A DNA stretch of 64,000 nt from Aestuariibaculum sp. M13 (lineage in GTDB: Bacteria; Bacteroidota; Bacteroidia; Flavobacteriales; Flavobacteriaceae): the NCBI RefSeq assembly GCF_024723255.1, contig NZ_JANIAC010000002.1, forward strand, positions 496,001-560,000, written 5' to 3'. How positions within the stretch are numbered: position 1 is the first letter of the stretch; the number at the start of each line of letters is the position of its first letter. This document shows positions 45,856 to 54,787 of the stretch, in pieces. The translations under genes were made by a program, and so were the position numbers. The notes beneath the pieces are model-generated. The model saw only the letters and a list, made by a program, of their open reading frames with translations. It did not search any database and had not been told where the DNA came from.

Positions 45856-46262
45856 TATGAATAAAAATAAACAAAGGCTAGCAGCTAACATTTTGAATAA
45901 GTAATGGCAGTGAAAGTAGCATATTCCAAGGTTTGTAATCCGCTCGAACGGCAAAGCAGTTTAACATTAAAGTACTACGCAATATGTCACTAATCATACA
46001 ATTAACCTACAAAGAAAATGAATTCATTAAATAAACTTAACAATAACAGGACAGCGAAGTGCTTTAAAGTGCCACACTAAGAAACGCCGTTAATATCATA
46101 ACAGTATCAAAACCAAATAATTTCATTAAAACATAATAGAAAAACACCTATTTTCAGATTAATTTTTATCATTGAATTAAAGAAAGATACGGGAAACCTT
46201 ACTTATACTTTTATCATTATCCCTATATTGGTCTTAATTTAAAATCTACAAAACTACGATAA
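45856..46262. other. intergenic region of unknown content
   Basis: This 407-bp gap contains a locally GC-richer segment (about 45878-45975) beginning GGCTAGCAGCTAAC shortly after the ATPase stop and including CGAACGGCAAAGC. It resembles decayed repeat DNA seen downstream of cargo genes, but no second copy is present here. No frame is credible. Confidence 0.4.
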
Positions 46263-47045
46263 ATGAGTTTTTTAAAAAGTGCTATAAACCAGGTCGGAAG
46301 AGACATGGGGAAAGTTGTTAGTAATCAAATTTTTCAAGATAACCATTCGTCCCCATATAGAAGTGTTGGTCAACATACTGTAAGATTAAATAATTCTACA
46401 AAACAATCAAATTTAAAATCAGATTTTGATAAGGCAATTAACTTTCAGATGGGACATAGACCGATTACCTTAATTGCCAAAATATCTGGTGTTTATACTG
46501 TGATTAAAAATGAAGCCAACTACTATGTTTCTGATGGTTACCTTGACACAAAGGAATCTGAAAGTCTATTTGAAATGTTGAACAGATTAAATATGAAAAT
46601 AGATGATATTTGCGATGTTTTAGAATTAGACTCAAAGGGTAATGAAAAAGAAATAAATCAACTTACCATTCTTGTTGAAAAAACAAACATTCTATTTAAA
46701 AATACCTTAGAAATTTCTGCGAAAGGTTGCTTTCAAAGACAAAAAGAACATGAGATTGAGGCATTACAAATTAAGAAACCTGAATTACTTTCTTTTATTG
46801 GATACCATTTAATTTGGATGGGTAAATATGCTAGAGGGTCAAAAAAATCCATAACAAATACCATCTTAGCAAACATTGCAGACGTGATTACTTGTACCTT
46901 CCCCTTAACCAGAACATATTTATTTTTAAAAGGATTATTTACTTTTTCTGGAGAAAAGAAACGCATAATAACAATCAAAAATGCACACATGAGACTAGCT
47001 GAATTGGAAGGTAAAAGAGCGGAAACCTATTTAAATATGGCTTAA
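46263..47045 (+). CDS. hypothetical protein, possible membrane-associated
   Basis: A 260-residue protein that I do not recognise. The N-terminal third is polar (SAINQVGRDMGKVVSNQIF). The middle is helical and acidic (KESESLFEMLNRLNMKIDDICDVLELD). A moderately hydrophobic segment near residues 203-227 (ILANIADVITCTFPLTRTYLFLKG) could touch a membrane. No enzyme motif is visible. It lies 27 bp upstream of the ion channel gene, so the two are probably co-transcribed and may work together. Confidence 0.6.
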   Translation: MSFLKSAINQVGRDMGKVVSNQIFQDNHSSPYRSVGQHTVRLNNSTKQSNLKSDFDKAINFQMGHRPITLIAKISGVYTVIKNEANYYVSDGYLDTKESESLFEMLNRLNMKIDDICDVLELDSKGNEKEINQLTILVEKTNILFKNTLEISAKGCFQRQKEHEIEALQIKKPELLSFIGYHLIWMGKYARGSKKSITNTILANIADVITCTFPLTRTYLFLKGLFTFSGEKKRIITIKNAHMRLAELEGKRAETYLNMA

Positions 47046-47072
47046 TTTTTTATTAAATACACACAGATACAC

Positions 47073-47858
47073 TTGAAAACAAAAAAGAAAGTTTTCGACT
47101 TTATAAACACGAATCCAATTTTCACAAAGTTTATTTATGGTCTTATTATACTTAATGTAATTTCTATAATTTTAGAATCTTATAACGAAATAAAAATTGA
47201 ATATAGCTCTCAATTATATTACTTTGAAGTTTTTTCTGTTATAATTTTTTCCTTTGAATATGTCTTAAGATTTTGGACATCTGATTTAGAATACAAAACA
47301 GGGACTAAATTTTTAAAACGATTAAAATTTTCAACATCAACATATGGTCTTATAGACATATTGGCCATCCTTCCTTTCTATCTCCCGTTATTATTTCCAT
47401 TCGACCTAAGGGTTCTTAGAATATTGAGACTATTTAGATTATTAAGGATTTTCAAATTGGGGAGACTTTCTAAATCTATGAAGACGATTACGAGCGTATT
47501 AAAAGACTCTAAATCTGAATTATCTATAACTATCTTTGTAGCATTCATTTTGTTAATATTATCATCAACTTTAATGTACTATGTGGAAAGCGATGTACAA
47601 CCTGAAAAATTTGAAAATATTGGTCAAGCACTATGGTGGTCTGTAGCAACATTAACAACTGTTGGCTACGGAGATGTTTACCCTATAACTGGGGTTGGTA
47701 AATTTTTAAGTGCAATAATTGCACTCATAGGTATTGGATTCGTAGCTCTACCAACAGGTATTATTAGTTCTGCCTTTGTTGAACGTATACAAAGTGAAAA
47801 AAGGAAAAAATTAAAACAACATCAATGTAAATGTCCTTCTTGTGGTATAGAACATTGA
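47073..47858 (+). CDS. voltage-gated K+ channel-like protein
   Basis: A 261-residue six-helix channel. S1 to S3 fall in residues about 18-105. An S4 voltage-sensor helix has regularly spaced Arg (RVLRILRLFRLLRIFKLGR, 113-131). S5 and the pore follow with K+ selectivity filter TVGYGD (196-201) and S6 to about residue 240. The C-terminus ends in CKCPSCGIEH, a possible zinc ribbon. The start codon is TTG at 47073; no earlier ATG fits the family N-terminus better. Island location and pairing with an unknown gene allow a role as a toxic or defence effector, though a plain ion channel is equally possible. Confidence 0.85.
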   Translation: MKTKKKVFDFINTNPIFTKFIYGLIILNVISIILESYNEIKIEYSSQLYYFEVFSVIIFSFEYVLRFWTSDLEYKTGTKFLKRLKFSTSTYGLIDILAILPFYLPLLFPFDLRVLRILRLFRLLRIFKLGRLSKSMKTITSVLKDSKSELSITIFVAFILLILSSTLMYYVESDVQPEKFENIGQALWWSVATLTTVGYGDVYPITGVGKFLSAIIALIGIGFVALPTGIISSAFVERIQSEKRKKLKQHQCKCPSCGIEH

Positions 47859-47919
47859 TTCTACTATTAACCAAGCCTTCTTAGATTGAATTACAGCATC
47901 GATAAATAAATAAAAATAC

Positions 47920-48600
47920 ATGACCGACTTAACCAAAACAATACTTGAATATTCAAAAGATTATATAACTCTAGAAAATAACTGGTATAACTGGCGTGAA
48001 ATAAATGAAGTAAAACTTCCAGAAGGTATTTCACTACCTAAAGGAAATCAGTATTTAAAAAATATTGCATTAAAAAATAACTTGCATACTAAATGGATAG
48101 AATCTACTACACAAAAGGAAAAATTTGAGCTTATAAAATATTACATTGCTACTTGGGGAGGTATACAAACAAACAGCAAAGCTTCTATGGAAGAGTATAC
48201 TACTTTACCTGCTACAGATCTTATAAAAAAAGGGAAAAAAGGTATCGCTTCATGGTCTAAGGCTATCGTAGTACATAATCCAAACACCTATGCCATTTTT
48301 GATGCACGTGTAGCCATATCTTTAAACTGTATTCAAATTATCTATAACTTAAAATACAAAGTATTGTTCCCTGTATTATCGAGCAGAAACAAAGTCGTGT
48401 CTAAAGGTAATTCCCTTCTTAAAACATTGGCTAAAAAAGAAAAATGGGAAATAGCATCGGAAAACAGTTTCTATCTTGATTATATTAACATTTTAAATAC
48501 GGTTGCCAAAGATATAGGTAGTGACATTTCAACAATTGAAATGCTATTATTCGCCAAAGCAGAATCTTTAGTTGATAAAGCTTTTAACCATACATCTTAA
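47920..48600 (+). CDS. hypothetical protein, all-helical
   Basis: A 226-residue protein of unknown function with no signal peptide. Conserved-looking blocks are YYIATWGGIQTNSK, GIASWSKAIVVHNPNTYAIFDARVAISLN and LAKKEKWEIASENSFYLDYINILN. The middle block loosely recalls helix-hairpin-helix base-excision proteins, where a Lys and a later Asp are catalytic, but this resemblance is weak. It is last of the four plus-strand island genes and ends before a bidirectional terminator. Confidence 0.6.
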   Translation: MTDLTKTILEYSKDYITLENNWYNWREINEVKLPEGISLPKGNQYLKNIALKNNLHTKWIESTTQKEKFELIKYYIATWGGIQTNSKASMEEYTTLPATDLIKKGKKGIASWSKAIVVHNPNTYAIFDARVAISLNCIQIIYNLKYKVLFPVLSSRNKVVSKGNSLLKTLAKKEKWEIASENSFYLDYINILNTVAKDIGSDISTIEMLLFAKAESLVDKAFNHTS

Positions 48601-48672
48601 AGTTTAGTATAAACCCTAAATACGCAGTGAATTAAGAAGTACTTTAAAAGCAATATGCAAATAAAAAAACTA

Positions 48673-48709
48673 AGCCATATTGACAACTGTATAAACTATC
48701 AATATGGCT
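48673..48709. terminator. bidirectional terminator between convergent genes
   Basis: A perfect 11-bp stem, AGCCATATTGA (48673-48683) with TCAATATGGCT (48699-48709), has a 15-nt loop and A- or T-rich flanks. It separates the plus-strand cargo from the minus-strand primase. Confidence 0.7.
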
Positions 48710-48735
48710 AAGTTCAAAATCTCTTAAAACAGCAA

Positions 48736-49671
48736 TTAAACCATCTCTTCTGACTTTTTTATTCCAATCAAGTAATCAGCAATATCTAAACCCTGTAATT
48801 TTTCTTCAGGAGAAGCTTTAGTTTCAATCAGATCTGACACTCTAAAGCTTGCCAATTTAGTTAGGCTTGGTATTTTGTCATTCCATATGTCATAACATCC
48901 TAGATCCGGGAACAAAATAACGCTTCGGCCTTTTAACACTCTTGTTTTTTCTTCTGTCAGGTTATTTACACTGCCACAGGACATCCAAATAAATTCAGGT
49001 AAAAACACACTTGCTATTATTGCCGTTTTCTCACTCTCTACTATAGCAACAGGCTTATCTTCGTCTTCATTTAATAAATGCTCTCCAAACAAACACTGTT
49101 TTAAGTTAAAATCCTCCAGTTTTAAAACCTTATGAGCCCAGGTTATATGATTAAAAGGCTTCTTCACTCTTTTACCTGTTTTAGGATCATAAAGCATTAT
49201 TTTCCCTGAACGGATTTTATTATTTATATCCATTTGCCAAAATACTGTTCCTCCCTGCCAGTGCTTGGATGATCCTATATTATATCTTTCCGCTAATGAT
49301 AGCGCTATTCCAGGATTCCACAAATGAGACAAATAATCTAAAAAGTAGTTTGTACTTCCCTCCTTTTGACTTCTGTCAAATATGTCTTCATCAATAAAAC
49401 TGGGTTGCCTTTTAACTACTTCAGATTGGATTCTTTCATTACCAGTAAAAACCTTATTCAAAGAAATATCATTGACCTGTAAATAATCTTTTGGAGGGTA
49501 ATGATACCCGCATTTATTTATTCGATCACAAATACCCACACTTTCATGTAAATATTCATTTGTTTCTAAATCAATATACTTAGTAAACACCCCAATTTTA
49601 TAACAATTGGGGCATTTAAAACGACTTTTTATTCCTTTATATGGCTCCAGTATAAACCTATATGAATTCAT
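48736..49671 (-). CDS. zinc-ribbon/Toprim primase-like protein of an integrative element
   Basis: A 311-residue protein. The N-terminus has a zinc ribbon: C20-x2-C23 and C48-x5-C54, as in primase zinc domains (DUF6371-like). Residues about 200-270 look like a Toprim core (KPVAIVESEKTAIIASVF, GRSVILFPDLGCYDIW), with E215 and D256 as likely metal ligands. It would prime replication of the element. It is 11 bp downstream of the D5-type helicase gene, so the pair forms a replication module. Confidence 0.85.
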   Translation of the reverse strand: MNSYRFILEPYKGIKSRFKCPNCYKIGVFTKYIDLETNEYLHESVGICDRINKCGYHYPPKDYLQVNDISLNKVFTGNERIQSEVVKRQPSFIDEDIFDRSQKEGSTNYFLDYLSHLWNPGIALSLAERYNIGSSKHWQGGTVFWQMDINNKIRSGKIMLYDPKTGKRVKKPFNHITWAHKVLKLEDFNLKQCLFGEHLLNEDEDKPVAIVESEKTAIIASVFLPEFIWMSCGSVNNLTEEKTRVLKGRSVILFPDLGCYDIWNDKIPSLTKLASFRVSDLIETKASPEEKLQGLDIADYLIGIKKSEEMV

Positions 49672-49682
49672 TTCGATAAGCT

Positions 49683-51161
49683 TTAAAATCCTAAACCATC
49701 AGGATCTAGTTCCTTACGTTGAATAAAGACTTCATTTCCTCCAGACTTTCGCTCAATACAATAGCCATCATTTTTCAAGCGCTTTGAAAATGTTTTATTG
49801 GAACATGGCTTATATCCACCATCCAGACAATACGATTTATATTCTGTATAGATATCCTTTAAAGGTCGATGAAAAGTTATAGATTTTTCATAACCTTCCT
49901 CCTCTAAAAACATAAGAACACTATCACTTTCCTTTTTATACTTTTGAATCTCATCCTGAACTATCGTACTATTGGTGAAACTCTTATTTTTTAATAAACG
50001 CTCCAGACCCATTAAAACCCAGTTAAACACACCCGACAATTCAGATTCTATAATACGCTTAGAAAGTTCCTTGTCTTGTTTATCCTCAGGTATGGTAACT
50101 TTAAAAGGAAGAATTAAAAAACGACGGAAATAACCATTCGTATTTTCTATTTCTGTTGGCAATTCATTACAGTTAAATATAAACCTAGCATAATCTGTAA
50201 TAGTTTGAGTGTCCTTATAAAGCAATTTAGCTTCAACAGGCTCACCTGAAATTAACTGCTTAAAAATACTACTTTCTAGCTTTCCATTAATTTCGCTGGC
50301 ATAATTCAAAAGCTTATTCTCCAACATAGCTCTTGAATTACCATTTTCTGCTGTTAACGACTGAAGTGAATAATTGGTTATATTCTGTGCGCCCAATAAT
50401 GCCATTAAAATCTCAAATAATACACTTTTACCATTTGCTCCTGTCCCGAATAGTAAAAGCACTTTTTCTAGCTTTAGAACACTATTCTTAACAAATACAT
50501 ACCCTATGTATTCCGCTAAAATATCTTGCAACTCCTGTTCTGGCAACACCTCATCTAAAAACTTTCTAAATTGAGGAGCTACCGCTTGAGGATCATATCT
50601 AAATGGTAATTGATATGTTAAAAAATCACTTTCTCGAAATTCTCTTAAAAAACTCTTTTCAGGTCCTATTTCAAATGTACCGTTTTTTAAATTTATCAAT
50701 GTCGTTTTAATATTGGGTTTAATTTCCTTTAAACGTGCATCAGACAAAAACTGTTTATACATCTCGTCTTTATACAAATGATGCTTAGCATCATACTTAT
50801 CGACTCCCATCTTTAAGGCTACATTGCTTAAAAAATCCTTAAAAACCCCTTCACTTAGGTTTACCCAATGTTCTGAATTAAATAAGTATATATTATCATT
50901 TTTTCTGCACAGGTTAAAACCTTTAATTTTGGCTGATTCTAACAACAGCTCTACACTAGCAACTAAAAAATGTTTCCTTTTTAAACTACTCTTTTCCTCT
51001 GATAAGTTGCAATACCTCCTAAAGTCAATTGTATTAATATTTCTTAATATTTCTGAAAGAATTAAGTCCACTTGACTCCAATAACAATATTCCTTATCCT
51101 CAGTAACCTCAACCAATAGCTTTTCAGCTTCATCTAAAATATCTTCTCTGTTAATCCCCAT
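49683..51161 (-). CDS. D5-type phage/plasmid helicase (SF3)
   Basis: A 492-residue protein. The N-terminal half has a D5_N-like region (LLLESAKIKGF, IYLFNSEHWV, FLKEFR-like). The SF3 helicase domain has Walker A FGTGANGKS (residues 238-246), Walker B-like ENKLLNYASEING (near 285), and a sensor region YARFIFNCNELP. A winged-helix-like C-terminus follows (YKSYCLDGGYKPCSNKTFSKRLK). This matches P4-like replicative helicases of phages, satellites and integrative elements. Its partner primase lies directly downstream. Confidence 0.92.
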   Translation of the reverse strand: MGINREDILDEAEKLLVEVTEDKEYCYWSQVDLILSEILRNINTIDFRRYCNLSEEKSSLKRKHFLVASVELLLESAKIKGFNLCRKNDNIYLFNSEHWVNLSEGVFKDFLSNVALKMGVDKYDAKHHLYKDEMYKQFLSDARLKEIKPNIKTTLINLKNGTFEIGPEKSFLREFRESDFLTYQLPFRYDPQAVAPQFRKFLDEVLPEQELQDILAEYIGYVFVKNSVLKLEKVLLLFGTGANGKSVLFEILMALLGAQNITNYSLQSLTAENGNSRAMLENKLLNYASEINGKLESSIFKQLISGEPVEAKLLYKDTQTITDYARFIFNCNELPTEIENTNGYFRRFLILPFKVTIPEDKQDKELSKRIIESELSGVFNWVLMGLERLLKNKSFTNSTIVQDEIQKYKKESDSVLMFLEEEGYEKSITFHRPLKDIYTEYKSYCLDGGYKPCSNKTFSKRLKNDGYCIERKSGGNEVFIQRKELDPDGLGF

Positions 51162-51173
51162 AAGTTTCTCCTA

Positions 51174-51524
51174 TTATATTTTATGTTCCTCATTTGACAT
51201 ATCATCTTTTTCAAGATAATATTGATTGATTTCTTCAAAACTTAATATACGATTATCCTTACAAGTATTAGTATTAAACGAATTACAATCCCAACTTTTA
51301 ATATTAAATCCACTCATAAACTCACCAATAATATTCTTATATATTTCATTTGTTTCATTCATTTTATTTACTAAAAAATCATTCTCTTCCAAAAATCTTC
51401 TCTTGTTCTTAGCAATCTCATATTCTACATTCTTCCTTTCATAAAGATACTCTTGAACTATTTCATCAAGAAAATCCAAAAAATAATCGTTGTCCTCTGA
51501 ATGCAGTAGTACATTAATACTCAT
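51174..51524 (-). CDS. small hypothetical protein of the integrative element
   Basis: A 116-residue acidic protein with no recognised domain. It is mostly helical (DFLDEIVQEYLYERKNVEYEIAKNKRRFLEEN). It overlaps the start of the HTH gene's end by 11 bp and lies 12 bp before the helicase, so it is translated as part of the replication operon. A helicase-loading or regulatory role is possible but not shown. Confidence 0.6.
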   Translation of the reverse strand: MSINVLLHSEDNDYFLDFLDEIVQEYLYERKNVEYEIAKNKRRFLEENDFLVNKMNETNEIYKNIIGEFMSGFNIKSWDCNSFNTNTCKDNRILSFEEINQYYLEKDDMSNEEHKI

Positions 51525-51870
51525 AGCGACCTCCTTTCTTTGAGTTTAGAAAGTATACTTCCGCTTCCGCTTCCAACTCTTTTAAAGTTTGTTGCCTATC
51601 TGTTTTAATCCAGTCTATTATTTCAGATTTAAAGAAATACAACCTGTTCCCTTTTTTATAAAAGGGAATTTCGTTACGTTGCACATAACCGTACAGTGTT
51701 GGCTTTGTTAAACCTGTAAGCTCTGAAACCTTAATGATATCAATAGGACTTTCTGTTTCGGTAACTTCTACTGAAGCGAACATAGCTAAAAGCTGTTCTT
51801 TGAAGTTTTGTAATTCTTGTTTTAGACCTAATACCTCAGCAGGTAGTTGATCGAATGTAATTGAATTCAT
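51514..51870 (-). CDS. AlpA/excisionase-like HTH protein
   Basis: A 118-residue protein. Residues about 45-92 are a MerR-type excisionase helix-turn-helix (IKVSELTGLTKPTLYGYVQRNEIPFYKKGNRLYFFKSEIIDWIK), preceded by a short coiled coil. In P4-like and Bacteroidota integrative elements such proteins act as excision factors or activators of the replication operon. It starts that operon here, after a 146-bp gap carrying AT-rich repeats. Confidence 0.85.
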   Translation of the reverse strand: MNSITFDQLPAEVLGLKQELQNFKEQLLAMFASVEVTETESPIDIIKVSELTGLTKPTLYGYVQRNEIPFYKKGNRLYFFKSEIIDWIKTDRQQTLKELEAEAEVYFLNSKKGGRYEY

Positions 51871-51925
51871 TTTTTGATGTTTTAAAAAATTTTAACACCG
51901 CAAATGACCGACTAATGATGGAAAG

Positions 51926-52018
51926 GAATTTTAAAGAATTTTTGAGAATTTATTAAAGTGTTAAAAAACAGAAACATAAAGACATTATTTTTTTTTACAA
52001 AGAATTTTAAAGAATTTT
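51926..52018. repeat. AT-rich direct repeats, possible iterons
   Basis: GAATTTTAAAGAATTTT occurs at 51926-51942 and again at 52002-52018, with a related GAGAATTTATTAAAG between. They lie upstream of the replication operon. Iteron or regulator binding is possible, though AT-richness makes chance likelier. Confidence 0.35.
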
Positions 52019-52832
52019 ATCGTATACCTAAAGCCCTTTTAATCTCTTCAATATATTTAGGCTTCCCTTTCTGAAAAGATTTAAATGCACTGTCTTTAGT
52101 TTTATCTACAGAGATATTAAATGTATTACAAAAAGCCTCTCCAACTATTTTGTGGTCTAAATTTTCATTAATCGCATATGATTTTAATGAAACCGATAGT
52201 GCTGCTAAAAAATCTTTCCCGGAACCATAAGGTGATCCCTTTTTTAATAGAATTTTATTATCGTCATCCCATAACCCTGCATCTTTACCTTTTTTTATAA
52301 AATTATCATAAGTTGTTTTTGCTTTATCATTCCATAAGTTTTCGACAGTATTCTCAAGAATTTCTTTAGATGATTTTCTTTCAAAACTGGAAATATAACT
52401 CAATAAATACTCGTAGTTTTTTGCAGTACTGTACCTTTTATAAGTCTGTTCTAGTTTATATATAAAATCATAACTGTAGTAGTTTCCCCTTGAATTCGGG
52501 AATTCATCTGTAAGTAACTTATACTCCTCTAGCATATCTTCATTCCAACAGTCCAATTCACGTTTATGGTATAATTCTTTAATGAAGAATGCTTGCTCTT
52601 TAAGTCTTTTAGTTTCCATACTAAAAACCCCTTCATGCATTAAACCATAGGAGTTTAGTTTATCAAATAACTCTTTATTTAAAACATCTAATCTTCTTTT
52701 TCTTTCCTCATTTGATAGAAATACTAAGTTTTTTACTCTTTCATTCAAAAATACATCTGGATCATAATACGCCATTAATCGATCTTGTACATGTCTACAT
52801 ATTAATTTATGTAATTTCAAATTACTCATCAT
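52017..52832 (-). CDS. hypothetical protein downstream of integrase
   Basis: A 271-residue, highly charged, largely helical protein without recognised domain. It has EERKRRLDVLNKELFDKLN and KTKDSAFKSFQKGKPKYIEEIKRAL near the C-terminus. It begins 5 bp after the integrase stop, so it is co-expressed with the recombinase. Proteins at this position are common in Bacteroidota integrative elements, but I know no function for them. Confidence 0.65.
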   Translation of the reverse strand: MMSNLKLHKLICRHVQDRLMAYYDPDVFLNERVKNLVFLSNEERKRRLDVLNKELFDKLNSYGLMHEGVFSMETKRLKEQAFFIKELYHKRELDCWNEDMLEEYKLLTDEFPNSRGNYYSYDFIYKLEQTYKRYSTAKNYEYLLSYISSFERKSSKEILENTVENLWNDKAKTTYDNFIKKGKDAGLWDDDNKILLKKGSPYGSGKDFLAALSVSLKSYAINENLDHKIVGEAFCNTFNISVDKTKDSAFKSFQKGKPKYIEEIKRALGIR

Positions 52833-52837
52833 TATTT

Positions 52838-53980
52838 TTATAAATCAAGTATAATTTTGTTGGTTGTTGCTTGTTTAGCTTCATCAACAACCTTAGCATA
52901 TATCTGTGTTGTTTTTAAATCTTTATGTCCTAACATCTTTGAAACCGTATATATATCTGTTCCGTTTACTAGCTGTAGTGTTGCATAAGTATGCCTAAAA
53001 CAGTGAAACGTAACATGTTTTTGCACACCGGCATCCTTAACCCATTTCAAAAGAATTTCGTTTTCGCGTGCAGAATATTTTAACCCTTCAAACACTTTCA
53101 TACTAGGATCCTTTCGTTCCCCTAACAAATCATAAGCTTGTACTGAAATCGGAAAGTATTCATGACTTTTCGTTTTCTTTTGCTGAAAATGAATCGAATA
53201 GTTAGAAGTGTCATTTTTAATAACCTCTCCCCATATTAACTTTACTATATCTGAATGTCTTAATCCTGTTAAAGCCGAAAACAAGGCTGCCTGTTTTAAA
53301 ACAGCATTATCACAATTTGTTTGCACCAATAAGTTAAGCTCTTCCAATGTCAAAAAAACCCGCTCACTACTGGCCTCTTTTATTGGGGTTATTTTAGAGT
53401 TTAAATCTTGTAGTAACAAGTCATCAACGAAAGCTTGTTTTAAAGTTGCTTTAAACTTATTAAAGTAGCTCCTTGCCGAATTTTGAGAAATTGTTTCTGT
53501 CTTACTCCTTCGGCTTTTGGCATGTAACAAATAATACTTGTAATCGTTACAAAACTTTTCATTTAGGTCACTAAATTTCAGATTACCATTTGTAAACTCC
53601 TTTAAATAATGAAAAGCGGAAAACCAAACATCATAATTATTACCATCCCTTTTCTTCATCAACTGTTCATAGTAAACTATAAACGATTGTTCTCCCTTTT
53701 CCTTTAGTTTTAGCTGTTCTAACTCAAAAGCACTATAAACTTCTGGCTTATTTAATTCATTATCCCATTTTTGTCTAATCTGTTCTGCTATAAGCAAAAT
53801 TCTCTTTTTATCCTGCTTTAATATGGTTGTATTAGCTTTTTCTGGAATATGAAGTTTTAAAAACTTTCTTCGAGTTGTTTTATCAGAACCCGAAACCTTT
53901 ATTGCTGGGTAAAAATCTAAATAAAGACTTTGCTTACCATTGCCTATAGGCTTTCTTCTTAAAGTTACTTTTATTGCCAT
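52838..53980 (-). CDS. tyrosine site-specific integrase
   Basis: A 380-residue integrase. The N-terminal arm-binding domain (residues about 1-80) and SAM-like core-binding domain (about 95-190) precede the catalytic domain. The active-site residues are visible: R241 (LTGLRHSDI), H326-x2-R329 (HCFRHTYATL), H352 (LGHKDLKTT) and nucleophile Y361. This is the standard Bacteroidota phage-type integrase, able to insert an element at a chromosomal att site. It is separated from mnmE by one HTH gene. Confidence 0.95.
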   Translation of the reverse strand: MAIKVTLRRKPIGNGKQSLYLDFYPAIKVSGSDKTTRRKFLKLHIPEKANTTILKQDKKRILLIAEQIRQKWDNELNKPEVYSAFELEQLKLKEKGEQSFIVYYEQLMKKRDGNNYDVWFSAFHYLKEFTNGNLKFSDLNEKFCNDYKYYLLHAKSRRSKTETISQNSARSYFNKFKATLKQAFVDDLLLQDLNSKITPIKEASSERVFLTLEELNLLVQTNCDNAVLKQAALFSALTGLRHSDIVKLIWGEVIKNDTSNYSIHFQQKKTKSHEYFPISVQAYDLLGERKDPSMKVFEGLKYSARENEILLKWVKDAGVQKHVTFHCFRHTYATLQLVNGTDIYTVSKMLGHKDLKTTQIYAKVVDEAKQATTNKIILDL

Positions 53981-54064
53981 TTAATTTAAACTATGTATAA
54001 AGTGTAGTTTATGTAGTAATTTTATAAAATATATTTTTTTAACTATTTTGAGTTTGGCTCAACA

Positions 54065-54616
54065 TTAGCTAAGCAAAGCTTCTATTTTAACTTTAGGTAC
54101 GTAAACAAATTTCCCTTCCTTAATCTTTGGTATTTTGTTTCGTTTGATGAGATTATATAAAGCCCCACTAGATATATTGTATTTTAATATTACTTCATTA
54201 ATGCTATAGCAGTCAGAAATATCATAATTTTCGGATTCATCCATAACTGTTTCTGGTTCGGACTCTACAAACATTTTATCAATTTCCGAACGCTTTACTC
54301 TAGTTAATCTTTCTCCTATATTAAATGCGCTAATTGTTCCCTGTTCGATGTAATAATAAACAGATCTAACCGAACAATTTAAAAGAATAGACACTTCCTT
54401 CACTGTTAATATTTCCTTTGAATTAATAACTTCTAGTTTACTATCCTCTTTCTTTTCCGTCTGCTTTTTAGAAACTTCAACTTTCAAGTTTTTAATCCGC
54501 TCCTTATACGCCCTACTATTACACTTATGGGAACAAAACCGAGTTACCGTTGTTTTTGCAACAAACTCTTTTTTACAATGCTCACAAACCCTAATAACTT
54601 CGATTTTACTACTCAT
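54065..54616 (-). CDS. zinc-finger protein with two helix-turn-helix domains
   Basis: A 183-residue DNA-binding protein. The N-terminus has a C11-x2-C14 and C28-x3-C32 zinc motif (CEHCKKEF, FCSHKC). A charged linker follows. Two MerR/excisionase-type HTH domains occupy residues about 68-115 (TVKEVSILLNCSVRSVYYYIEQG) and 137-181 (SINEVILKYNISSGALYNLIKRN). The double HTH suits binding to repeated sites. It starts 96-122 bp from the repeat cluster at 54698-54738 and probably controls integration or excision. Confidence 0.8.
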   Translation of the reverse strand: MSSKIEVIRVCEHCKKEFVAKTTVTRFCSHKCNSRAYKERIKNLKVEVSKKQTEKKEDSKLEVINSKEILTVKEVSILLNCSVRSVYYYIEQGTISAFNIGERLTRVKRSEIDKMFVESEPETVMDESENYDISDCYSINEVILKYNISSGALYNLIKRNKIPKIKEGKFVYVPKVKIEALLS

Positions 54617-54697
54617 TTTTATATCATTTAATACTATTAAGATAATTTAAATGCAATTAAGCGCAAAAAAATAGAAGTATTAGATTGACTTTGTACT

Positions 54698-54738
54698 TCT
54701 ACAAGCCCAAAGGTACAAACGAGGTACAAATCTACAAG
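54698..54738. repeat. short direct repeats, candidate recombinase or excisionase sites
   Basis: GGTACAAA occurs at 54712-54719 and 54723-54730, exactly one helical turn apart. It is framed by TCTACAAG at 54698-54705 and 54731-54738. It lies between the HTH gene and mnmE, the place expected for arm or core sites of the element. Confidence 0.5.
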
Positions 54739-54787
54739 TATTTAACCAGTACTAATTATTAACAATTATTAAATAGGAATCATTAAA

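Noticed and set aside
45856-46080. An integron attC-like site, suggested by GCTAAC after the ATPase stop.
   Set aside because: The opposite core site and the mirrored arms needed for attC folding are not present.
46180-46210. A possible attachment-site copy (GATACGGGAAACCTTACTT) resembling the mnmE 3' end.
   Set aside because: The match is poor and the orientation is wrong for a direct repeat of 54852-54869.
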